Below are positions 48,261-60,300 of a stretch of 64,000 bases of DNA, in pieces (within the stretch, counting starts at the first letter, position 1; each line of letters begins with the position of its first letter). The position numbers and the translations under genes are program-made. The DNA lies in assembly GCF_040954835.1 (NCBI RefSeq), contig NC_090707.1, positions 21,036,570 through 21,100,569 on the forward strand, written 5' to 3'. A model generated the notes under the pieces. It was not told where the DNA came from. It made no database searches and was given only the letters and a program-made list of their open reading frames with translations. The DNA is from Lepisosteus oculatus (Eukaryota; Chordata; Actinopteri; Semionotiformes; Lepisosteidae).

Positions 48261-50827
48261 TGAGAATTTCAGGGGAAATAGTTTTCTGCATTACGGCTGA
48301 CAGAAAAGGAGCTGTGAAATGAGCAGCAGTTTGAATGACAAGATGTAACTCTTAGGTTGTCTGAAGAAGTGATTAGATCTCTCTAAGCAGAAGGTAATGT
48401 GATATACAGTATGATTCAGGTCCAAAGAGTATAAAAGAAGGTATAGTCCAGCTGCTAGCACTTATGAATTGGACTCTTCATTTTATATTCTACATCATCA
48501 ATGTTCTACATCAATGTAATAAAATTAGAGCACTTTGGAACTGGTGACAGTCTACACTCATTTACATTTCACAACTCCAAGAAATACAAGACATTATTTT
48601 GGACAAAACTGGAAATTACAAGGAATGAACAAGAATACTGCAAAACAAAAGGGTTATGTACAAATATGATTATGAAGGCCAGGGAATGTAGCACAAAAAT
48701 CAAAACAACCACTGTATTTTAATAAACATTGCACTCTCGTTTTACATTATAGCAGAGTGATGGTTATATACAGTACAGCAGATATTAGACAACATTTATT
48801 TTTGTATTAAATAATTTATAGTTATGACAATTACATGATAGAAAGGGTTGTGAAGTGGTTAACAAAACTGTACATATCGGATTCTTTTGGTAATGTAAAC
48901 TTAAGATTCCAGGTTTATTTGTAGAACCCCATGACTGACCCTAAGAAAACAAATAATTTTTACTTTTTAACTCAACATTCAGGTTTTGGATTATTCAGTA
49001 ACATGCACAGTAATTAGAGCACTTACACTCTAAGGCAGTAAAGTTTAATATTACTATATTGAGCTATACACTGAGGGGGCACTAATAAAACAATGTTCAA
49101 ACCCATTATGCAATTTGATGTCTAAAATGTGGTATCAGCATTACAAGAACACTTCTTTTTAGGAAATTATATTTCACTCAGCAAGAGCACATGGTGGTAA
49201 ATTCCAATGATGCACAAAGTTAACAAGTGCATCCCATAGGTGTTCTACTGGATTCAAGTCTAGTATACAAGACTCTGCTGCCTTCGTTCTGGAGCTACTG
49301 TGTTACTGTACAGGATCTGATCTGGCCACGGTGGTGTTCAGGTGTCTCTGTGGCAATCTGGGATACGGGACAATATCAATACTGAAGATGCCTCACTCAG
49401 TGTATACTGAGCAGATTGTGCAGGGCATGGTGATGCATGGCTACACTTGGTTTCGAGTTGAACACATCTGAAAGTATCAAGACTGTAGACATGATATTGT
49501 TGACCAGAGTCTTACCTAAAGTGTCCTACTCTCAGCATACCAAGGGCCTCTTCCTTTCTATGTGGCAATCGTGGCATTATGGTGCAACCATGATTAATGA
49601 ACGTTTTCCCCTGTTTGTTTTGCTCACAGTCACAGGAGCAGTAACTTGAACATTGCTATAGTTGTGATAAAGTGTCATAAAGCTGTTAACAGATTCAGGA
49701 ACGAAGTGAATTAAACTTTTCACTAATAAATTACTGTATGAATATATAGTTCTGGGAAAGTAATGTAACAAATATCCATTATATTTTTCATGCCTCTTAG
49801 AATATAATGTATCCGATACTTTATGTTGTACATATTCCCTTTAAGAAAGGGTTGTAACTTTAAACCTCAGTTCAGGCATCATGATGATCTAAAGGGTACT
49901 GTGGAACTCTGATCAACCATATTCCAATCAACACTGCTTCAAGTGACATTTTCTAGTGTAACGATTCAATGCTACTGTTTGCCTTCCTTGTACCACACCA
50001 AACAATGAATCTTAGCTAGAACAAGATAATTTATTTTTCTGTTGACCTTATTTTAATACACTAATTTAATTGTAATATACTATACTGAATAAAACAGAAA
50101 AATCAACAAGATTAGCATGAGTATTACGTCCCATGTAGGCACATACTTGTGAATTCAATAATGCGAATGTCAAACCAGATTTTTGTTCATCGCACACTGT
50201 CTGTATGGGCAATATCACAATCCATTCATTTTATTTTTCAAATACAACACAAAGTACAAAAAATACTTTGTTTAATAATTGTCAGTCTATTTAATTTACT
50301 TTCACATTCTGTAAAAACCCATTAATGCGGTTGGTTGCAACTCTGTTGCTTTGCAAACTAAGCTCATGTTTGCTTTGGTATAAATTTCCTATCAAATTAC
50401 AGGCTTGTTTATGTCTCACCTATCCACAATCATCCTGGAGAAATGGAACACTGTAAATGTTATGCAGAAAAAACAGTTTTTTTGCAGACGGACTCTCTCA
50501 TATATTTATGTGCAGGACCAAGAGACTGTGCAGTTATACAGTGAAAACAACATTCTAACCAAAGGAAAATAAGCAACAAATTTGTGATCATAAGTAATCA
50601 ATATTTGATATTAATCAGTATAATCTTGATATTTCTGACTGGGTAATGTTTCTCACAGACATTTGTCTTTCTTTTCAATCCATGAACCTTCATAAGAAAC
50701 TTTTCTCAGGTTTCCTTGTTAGTCAATAAATTACGGGTTAAGGAAACCATTTGATGTGGTGCAAGAATTCCATGTTCTGCTGTATGCCATGTCAGACTGG
50801 AGACCTTACGGTGTCGGACAGAAGTAT
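48261..50827. other. Convergent intergenic region and ZNF142 3' UTR
   Basis: PLCD4 and ZNF142 converge here. A minus-strand poly(A) signal candidate for ZNF142 is the reverse complement of 50230-50235. The only element I recognise is a Tc1/mariner C-terminal scrap near 49180-49265. Confidence 0.45.
49180..49265 (-). pseudogene. Scrap of Tc1/mariner transposase C-terminus
   Basis: The minus strand reads 'DLNPVEHLWDALVNF', which matches the conserved C-terminal DDE block of Tc1/mariner transposases (D.NP.EHLWD). Nothing coding continues upstream, so this is a very old fragment. Confidence 0.55.
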
Positions 50828-51333
50828 CTACCGGCCCATGTCTCCCTCTCCCTCTCCCGGCTCCTGCTGTACCTCCTCAGACTCCTGCGTGGCTGCTCCC
50901 AAATGTTCCTCCAGCACCCCCAGACGGGCTTGCTGAAGGGGCACAGTGTGGGGCCCGGGGTCCTTGCCGATACTCTGCTCCAGGGGCTGCTCAGGGTGGT
51001 GGCGCTGGAGGTGCTTGACCACCTGGAATTTCTGCTTGGCTCGGTAGGAGCAGTGCAGGCAGTGGAATGGGTGCTGCTTGGTGTGGGTGAGGTAGTGGTG
51101 GCGGAGGCCCGCTGGCCAGCGGAAGGCGCGCTGACACACACGGCACACGTAAGGCCGCTCCTCGCTGTGCTTCTTCTGATGGGTCTTAAGCAGAAAGCGG
51201 GTCTTGAAGCCTTTGCCACACTTTTCGCAAATAAAAGAACGCACCTCGCGGTGGCGAGTCTCTCGGTGTATGCGCAAGGCATCGGCGCGGTTTGTGCGGT
51301 AATCGCACTCCTCGCAGACGTATGGCTTGGCAC
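50828..51333 (-). CDS. znf142: ZNF142 last exon
   Basis: Encodes the final C2H2 fingers: 'YVCEECDYRTNRADALRIHR', 'FICEKCGKGFKTRFLLKTHQ', 'YVCRVCQRAFRWPAGLRHHY' and 'FHCLHCSYRAKQKFQVVKHL'. These are joined by TGEKP-like linkers ('TGAKP', 'SEERP'). An acidic, Glu- and Gln-rich tail without fingers follows. The phase matches the preceding exon (HT-G|AKPY). Confidence 0.92.
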
Positions 51334-54300
51334 CTGTAAGGATTGGAGAACATAAAAGAAGAGGAAAAAGAGTCACATTTATATCTGAATGTGAAGTTTG
51401 TGCAGATACCATTCCTCTTGGTCTCTTAGGGGACAGCCTACCACATCACATAATCAATTTATTTAGCCGACAAGGTTACCCTAGATCAGGGGTTTGAAAC
51501 ATCCGGCCTGTAGGCCAGGTGCATCTCACTCAGCAAATCTGTTTGGCTTGTGTGGTGCTCAGCCGTGATTTAATGTGCACCTTGTCTAAGCCTACACACT
51601 GTGGCGAGAAAAATTTGTTAACCCTTTGGAATTATCTGTATTCCTGCGGTAATTGCTCAAATTCCAAAAGGTTCACAAATGTTTTCGAGCAATTTTGGTC
51701 CGCACACTCTCACACAGATCTAGTTTGACAAGGGTGTGTCTTTGCACGAAAACGGTAAGAAAACAAATAGACAACATCCGAGCACAATTCCTTTGAACTC
51801 CTTCTCCTATGTTTTAGAGCGACAATAGTGACCACTGGTCTCAGTGAAACTGAGCGTAGTGCAATTTGTCTGATCTCAAAAGGATATGTTTGAATACAGC
51901 AATAAGAGTTTTGTAATCATGTGATTGTTCAAGAGAAGTGGACCAATTTAAACTTCTTCACAAAATGGACATTCTTTTATTTCTATGGAAAACAGGCAAA
52001 TGTTTCCAAGAGCTACAGTGACAGTTGTAGAAAAGAACTTCTGTTTTTATATCACACAAAGTCCCTTTGCTTGCCAGTTCTGTTTCCCAGTTAAAAACTC
52101 ACAAATTAATCTAATAAAAAAAACGTTTTGTTTATCATCAGAGGTTCTAACATTAGAGATCATTAGTCTAAGCATTCCTCAAGCAGAATTTACATGAGAT
52201 GCTGTTCATTAATCACACAGCTCCTTTAATTTTCATTTATAATCGTTACACATATGTCTGTACATTTATTTTTGCCAGCTGTAGAACAAGATCGTCTGAC
52301 AACATTCTTTTCCACAGACTAGAGATTTATGTAGTGTACAATATTTACAAATCACATTATATGGTTATATGATTAATAATACTAAACACATCCCACAGAG
52401 GGCAATGAGGATGTTTTGCTAAATAGAATGAGTGAATATACAATGACTGCTAATTGCATTTTAAAAGGAAATACAGTATGTTGTTGTACAATAAACATAA
52501 AAAATGTGAAAACAAGACAAAAAGGTTTATATAATGGTTGTGCCTAGTATTTCAATAGTTTATGGTACTACAACATTTCAAATCATTAAAACTAGCCATA
52601 CAACAAATGTTACACAGTATAGTATGGTACAAACCTCAGTAACTAAGAAAACAGAATTTAAAAAATCCACATCCACTAAATGCAATATCACAAAAAAGGT
52701 GATATTAAATACATAATGTCAGAAGTTGTATAACTAAAGAAACTTTAGAATTCAAAGTATATTCCTGTACATATGATTTACTTCAAACTTATCTAAAACA
52801 GGTTCAAAGCATTATTAAAAACAAAAGATAAGCATTATTAATACTTTATAATTAAATATAATTTAAATCTGTATAAATACTAAAATGTAACATTTACTTC
52901 TGATTAAAGATTTATGCAGATATGAGATAATATTTAACATTTGTATGCTTCCCTTGGAATTTCAAGCAGAAGGAGAAAATCATCACCACCAAGCATTACC
53001 TTGGTGGTGATAAGATAAGATCACTTTATTGGCCATACACAATTTCTTGTATTAGGAATTTGTCTTTTTGCATATTATAGCCTTCGTCTGTTACTGTATA
53101 AAATCATACCTGTGTGCTTTGTCATGTGGTATTTCAGCTGGTTCACCCACTTGCATTTGTATCCACACTCTGGACAAAGATACTTCCGCTCCTCCTGATG
53201 AGTTCTCATGTGATACTGAAACACAGCAAACCGTCACAAAGCTAAAACACTGGAGATCATGGTGAACAAAAAGACTCGGCCTATTACTTACTAAATCTGA
53301 CAATTTCAGAAAATGACTGATTTGTTATTAATAGGAGTTATTTTTGTACTTCACTGAAAGCTCATGCACAACAACATGGATCTTACCTTTAGGCGAGATG
53401 GATCAGCACAGGCGTAGCTGCACTGCTCGCAGTGGTATGGCTTCTCTCCGGTGTGGATGCGGATATGCCAGGTGATTTTCTGACGGTTCCGTGTGGAGTA
53501 CTGGCAGTCAGTGCACTTGTAGAGCCGGGTGCCACCATGAGACCGAACATGCTGCTCGAAGACCAGTTGGTGGCGACAGGAGAAGCCGCAGGCAGCGCAC
53601 TTCAAGGGCTTCTCTTCAGGGGGACCTTCCTCATGCTCATCTAGGAGATGCTGAACCAAGAGCTGGCGCTCTCGAGCAGCGAAGGGGCACAGCGGGCATC
53701 GTTGCGTGAAGTGAGTCTTGCGGTGCTCCTCGAGGCCCTCTCGGGTCTCAAACATCACCTGGCAAGTGGGGCACTCAAGCTGGGGATGCTTCCGAAGTAG
53801 GTGGCTCTTGAGGGTGGCTTGGCTGTGGCAGGTGAAGTCGCACTGAGGGCACGCCAGGTTGGTGGGGTCTTGGTGCTGCCTGTGACAGTGCTGTTTCAGC
53901 GCTGTCTCTGAGCTGAAACGTGCCGTGCAGTGCAGGCAGGCGTGACTCAGCTCCCCCGTGTGGCAGCTCAGGTTGTGGCGGCTCACGTCGTTCAGGCTGT
54001 AACCACTGTAGTCGCAGAGCGAACAGAAGTGAGTGGGCTGCTTCTCGTGGACGCGCTGCCGGTGCAGCCGCAGCTTGGACTTGGTACCGAAAGTCTGGCT
54101 GCATAGCTCGCAGGAAAGGCGGCCCACTCCCGTGTGGAGGGATTCATGGGCTTCCAGACGGTAGCGGCGTGTTGTGCTGAAGTCACAGAAATGGCATCTG
54201 TAAGGCTTCACACCCTCGTGCTTCAGGGCCACGTGCTGATTCAGGCAGCGAATCTGCTTACAGGTAAACGCACAGAACTCGCATTGGAGACGTGGCCGCT

Positions 54301-57300
54301 TGCCCTCTATGGCAGATGAAAGGCTTTTTTTACCATGAATTACTCTGTGTCGGTCAAGAGCTTCTTTAGATTTGGCCACAAATGAGCAAAGCTGGCACTG
54401 GATCTCATTTGGCTTCAGGCAGCCACGTTTACAGTGGCTTTCCAGTGCTCTCTTCTGATGGCACACAAATGGACAGGAGGAGCAGGAGAAGCGATGGCCA
54501 ATCTTTGTTCTAAAATCCTTTTCAATTTCTTCTTCCTCCTCTCCTTCATAATCATCTGCATTACTACCAGCTTCATCTTCTTCAACCTCAGCTAAATTCC
54601 TAAGTTTCTTCTGCTGTCTTGGGCTACAGAGTACCTTGGTTGCAGATTTGCGGTTTAAGCATGCTGTACAGTGACGATTTATGGTTGAAAGTCGGCAACA
54701 AGTAAAAGAGCAGTTTTTACACTTGTATTTTCCACCTTCTTGTTGATAGCCCTGTGAAACTTCTATCTCTTTAGGTAGGGTTAAAAATGTTAGTGCAGAA
54801 TCTTGTTTTTCAGTACTCACAGATATACTTTCACCCTCTGAAGGGAGTGCTTTGCTGCGGTCTTCAATGCCTGGTCCATCTAGCATGTTTGTGTTGCCTT
54901 GGGTACCAACAGAAACCACATGGTCTTGAGATAGGCAACTGGGTATCTCCTTTGCCCTGGTGTTTTCAGAATGCATCTCAACATCATGACTGGCTTTCAT
55001 ATTGTTGGAAGTACTGTCTGGACTTCTTTCAAGTTGCTCTTTCTCTGCTGGTCTTGGTTGTCCACCTTGACTCTTTGCTAAACTGACCTCTTCTGATTTT
55101 TTAGCTACCAACTGTCCAGTGCGACGTGGGTGAAGAAACCGGCTGTTCTTTTTAAGGATGACTGGACACTTCCTAAGTCTGTGTGTATTGAGACCACGCT
55201 GTTGCTTGAACACCACACCACAGTCCCTACACTTGAGCACAGCCTTTCTTGATCGACATGATGAACGACAGTGCTGGTTCAGGGATGTCTGTTTGCATGT
55301 AACATATGAGCATTTGTCACACCGGAATACAGATGCTTTAGTCTGAACAACCAGCATCTGTACCCTGCCCTCTAAGACTAATGCTTCTGCCTGATCCTTG
55401 TCCTGCTTTCTCAAAGCCTTCAAAATAGACTCTGACTGAGAAACCTCCAACTTCTCCCTGCCTTTGGGTTCTGACAACAACCCACCTTTCTCTTTTCTTT
55501 CTGAAATATGGCCGTTCAAAATCGCATGTATTGTACCATCCACAGTCCTGCCTTGCTCCAGTCTGTCACCACTTTCTCTCAGCCCTGTTAATTCTTTTGG
55601 TGGCACCGCACTCTCTTCAGTATCACTTTGTTCCTCACAATCTGCCAACACCATATCTTCTTCTGCTTCATTTAGTCTGTTACATAGTGGTGCTCTAATC
55701 CCTTCAATAGATGACAATTTGGGATCAACAAGGGTCTTCTCTGAGGTCACATTTTCAATACTTGATATATGAGTCAAAACCAATGTACAGCACTCCTCTT
55801 CATCAACAATAACTCTTTGGTTCTCACAGATATCTGTGATGGACACTTCTTGACAATCATTTTGGGTAACATTAGGTGACTTTTCTTGGCTTGCATGAAT
55901 ATACCCTTCCAAGCACAGTTGTTCTGAACCGGTTATTGTTGGAGTTGCTTGACTGCATTGATTTAGAATATCTGAAGGAGTTTTGCTAGTGTTTTCAAAG
56001 TCACAACCATCATCTGATATACCCTGCATTGCAGGAAGTCCAGAACTCCCCAACTGATGGTTGGAATCTCTCTCAATGCTAGCAGGTACTTCTGGCGTCA
56101 CAATATTACGCTCACTTAAGACAGGATCAGAAGAGATAGTTTGCTTTTCACAGCCATTCTGCTGAACATCTGCTGTGTTATTTTCCTTCTCTCTCTGAGC
56201 ATAGTTCTCTAGCCACTCTTTATCTCCTGGCACATAACCATGAACCTTTTTCTTATGTAGAAACAGACTGGTGCTGCTGAAAGTGCAGTAGGAGCATAGG
56301 GCACAACGAAACTCACGGTGCCGCGTGTGTTTACAGTTCTCATGGTTAAAAAGAGCCTGACGGTAGTGTGTGTGATAGCTGCAGTACTTGCACTGGAAGA
56401 GAGGTAACTGGTAGTCGCCTTCTTGGGAGTGTTTGATTCGCATGTGCTTGCGAAGCTCATATTTGCGCTTACAGGCAAAAGCACACACTTCACAGATAAG
56501 GGACTTTTCCTGGTGTCGGAGCTTATGACTACTTAGTTGATCTGCCCGGTGGCAGCGGTATGAGCACTGGTTACATTGATACCTTGGGGACAGAAAAAGA
56601 GGTACGATCATCAGTGATAAAATCAGTGCAATCTTGTCATCAGAAACATGATCTAAAAATATACAGTAAAAAGCATACCTCAGGTCACCTGCATGTTTCC
56701 GCATGTGCACATTTAGGTAGTGCTTCCACTTGGTGACATAGCCACATTCTGAGCACATATAATTCTTATCATCCGAGTGTGTTAGCATGTGCTTCGAAAG
56801 ATAGGTTTCATCCCGGCACCTGAAATCACACAGTTTGCACTTGTGGGGCTTCTCACCTGGAAAAGCATGTATGAAATGAGAGAGAAGGAAATATAAATAC
56901 TTAGGATTTTTTTCAACATTTTAAATGGTTTCCTTAAAAATGCTCCAAAAATTAAATCATCAAAAAAATAACCACAACATCAAAATTACCACTTAATGAA
57001 AACGTTTTTTTTTAAAAACACAAGATAAAGTAAAGATACTCATACTTACAACAGACATAATGCTGTGTGCAAATGTTCAGTTACCCCTGGTTAAACTGTA
57101 TTTAAATTAATCTCTAGGAGAACAGAAGGGGACAACCTCTACATGGTGCAAAGTTAAACCAACAAATTTCTGCAAATTATAATACACAATTACTATTTAT
57201 TTTCTGATTTTAACCAATTGAAAAAACAAAAAAGTGAATGTGGCAAAATGTTCAAATGTTTAGATGACCTTCCACTTGATTCATTACTACTTTTTTAAAT

Positions 57301-60300
57301 TTGTGTTTTCCAAATGTCCCAAAACTTGATTGATTCATTGGAACTTAAATTAAGCCAGGTGAAGACTGAAATACTCTGTCATTTGTAACCTCTCTGTGAT
57401 TGTTGTTCTGCCTATTTTCAACAACCGTGGGTTCCTTGAAGCAGCTGTCTGGGGACTTGAAAATAAAGACAGTTCACTCTTAGAAACCAGGGAAAGGCTA
57501 TAAAAAAGGTATCTAAATGCTTCCAGGTCTGCAATTTTTGAAGGAATTGAAGTTAAAGGGAACCATTGAAGTCAAGGCAAGATCTGCAACCCCCAGACAA
57601 ATCTCAGCATTGCTCCTACACTGGTCAAATATACACACCAGAACTCACAGATCACTGCAAAGGACCTGCAGAAAGGCTGAGCTGACACTAGAGTAATTTT
57701 CCACAGTACAACGTTGCTTACACAAAAATGATCTCCATGAAAGAGCCAGAAGGAAACCTTTCCTATGGCCTCATCACAAAAGTCAATATCTAATGTGTGC
57801 AAAACAAAACCTTGATAAGCTTGAAACACAGCACCTGCTGTGGAATGATGAACTTGTTTGAAACAAAAAGTTAACTTTTTGGCCGCAACCACAGAAGATA
57901 CATTTGGAGGAAAACGGGTGAAGCATGTGAAGAAAAGAACACCTTGCCAACCGTTAAACGTGATGGTGGATCTAATTTATCTTTGGGGTAGTGTGGCAGC
58001 CAGTGGCGCAGGAAATATTGTGCGGATGAAAGTAAGAATGGATTCAAATAACTATTATCAAACCCTAGAAGCTAATGTCCCAGAGTCAGAGAAGAAACTG
58101 AAGTTCAAAAGAGGTTGGATATTTCAGCAAGACAATGGTCCGAAACACGCAGTACCTCAAAATCAACCATGATGTATTTACAGGAACAAAACATGAAGGT
58201 TTGCAAAGGCAGGGCTTGCAAGAGGATCACTTCTATTTCAAAGCTAGAAGAGTTCTGCAAGGGAAAGTGGGCAAAACCCCCAGAACCAAGAATAGAAAGA
58301 CTCTTAGCAGGCTACAAGAAAATGTTTGGAAGCTGTGATTTTTGCCAATGGAGGGTTTAGTAAGAACTAGCTGACAGGGTTCCCAAAGTTGTGCAAACGT
58401 TTTGGAGATATTTGGAGAATATCCACAAAACTGTAAATAAATACTAATTGTGAATTAAAATTTGCTGAAAGATGTCATATTTAAGTTTGCACTGCAAACG
58501 TATGTTTTGTGAACATCTTTCACTTAAGAGATTCACCGAAATACACAATTTGATCAGGGTCCTTACAGTTTTGCACACAACTGTAGAACACATAATCAAA
58601 TTAAAGTAAAATCTATGGTGGGGGATGGGCAGAATTAGTAAAATACTACATAATTCCAGAAAACAATACTGCTTCCTAAATATGTATTCTGATTAAGCTG
58701 AATTATCGCGCCTGGCAAAAGTATTCACCCGCTGTAAGCTTTCCACATTTTCTTGTCATCTGAGCATGCAATCATGATATTTTCAAACCAGACCTCATAT
58801 TTAGAATTTTCACAATCTACTCCAAAGTGAAAAAGCTGAAAAAAATTAACACTATGCAAACTTGTTAGATTTGCAGTGAATATTAGAATATTCTGAACCT
58901 CTGCTACGGCAACCCTAAATACGTTTAGGTACAAACAATTAAGTTGGAAAGGTCATATACAGTAAACATTTTGTTAGGATCTATAACTTGGAGAGAAACA
59001 TTAAATGCCCAAGATACAGCATGGCACAAAACCTTCAGAGCAGTGAAACAGTGAAATATTTTTTAGAAGGTGCTCACCAGTGTGCAGCAGCATGTGTCGA
59101 CCCAGCACGCGCTTGTGAGCAGTGACAAAGCTGCACTGGGAGCAGTGGTGGATCTTCTCGTTGGCGTGCAGCCGGCTCACATGCTCGCCGAACTCCACGG
59201 GGTTGAAGGAGGTGAAAGGGCAGAAGTTGCAGCGAAGCTCTTCACTGCCGGGGTGGCCTTGGCGCTTGTGGCGTTGAAAGTTGCTCTTGTTGGAGCAGGA
59301 GAAATCACACTGCGGACAGTGGAAAGCCAGGTGTGTACGATAGTGGGCCTCCATGTCTTCCTTTGTGCCAAAAAAGGCACTGCAGGCGTGGTGTCGACAC
59401 TCCACAGCCTTAACCCCGTGGGTGTCCTTCGCATGCCTCTGGAACTCCTTTTTATCCACAGACTTGAAAAGGCAGCCCTCCTTGAAGCAGACCAGGGCCT
59501 GCACTTCAGATGACGTGTGGTGAGACTTCATGTGGGCCTTCAAGGCTTGGCTCAGTCGAAACGTCTTTCCACAGGTGGGACAAGGGTAAACATCTGAGTA
59601 GAAGTTATCATCTACCTCCTCACCGTGGACGCTGGCAAGGTGCCGGCGAAGGGAATTGCGCTCGACTGCGCTGTACACACACAGGTGGCAGCGGTGGAGT
59701 TTCTCGCCAGCCTCCCGCTGCATGTGGATGCGCAGCTTGCTCTTGCTGGTAAAGTAGTGCTGGCAGTTGGGGCACTGCAAGCTGGGGTCAGGGAAGTGCA
59801 AGTGGAGATGCTCCAGCAGGTGGGTGCGCTTCTTGAAACAGCGGCGGCATTCTGGACAAATGTGGGTGCGATACAGGTGTTCCATTCCTTTGGCTATGTG
59901 CCCTATGATGGAAAAAACATCAGGATAGAACTCAGATCTAATAATGAACATATGTGAGAATTTCCATCCATTCATTTTTTAACCACTTCATCCAACTCAG
60001 GATTGCAAGGGAGCAGGAGCCTGTCTTGACTATCTCAGTGTGTGCAGTGGAAGGGGATGTGGTTTCGTCAGTGTGCCTCCATTTCTTCCAGAAGCACAAG
60101 GAGGGGTTCAGCCTGGATGGGATACCAGTCCATCGCAGGGAACAGAAAGACACACTCACACCAAAGCCAATTTTCCCAGAAGCCAATTAAGCTACCAGTA
60201 TGTCTTTGAACTGTGGGAAGAAACCAACATAAACAAGGGGAGAGCATACAAACTCCCCACAGATAGTACTCCAGGTCTAGAATTAAACCCAGGGCCCCAG

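Larger units (their letters stand above)
51334..53109. other. ZNF142 last intron
   Basis: AT-rich intron of 1.8 kb. Just inside its 5' end, in gene sense, lie the repeat fragment at 53008-53085 and a 12-bp perfect hairpin at 52982-53011. Nothing else is recognised. Confidence 0.6.

Noticed and set aside
50756..51355. 199-codon open frame on the plus strand
   Set aside because: It is antisense to the last ZNF142 exon, whose finger-coding minus strand is clearly the real frame.
53775..54186. Minus-strand frames overlapping the big ZNF142 exon
   Set aside because: Out of frame with the zinc fingers; they arise from GC-rich codons.
57572..57892. 106-codon minus-strand frame
   Set aside because: Antisense to the Tc1-like element; the transposase motifs read on the plus strand.
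59070..59513. 147-codon plus-strand frame
   Set aside because: Antisense shadow of the 825-bp ZNF142 exon; no domain of its own.
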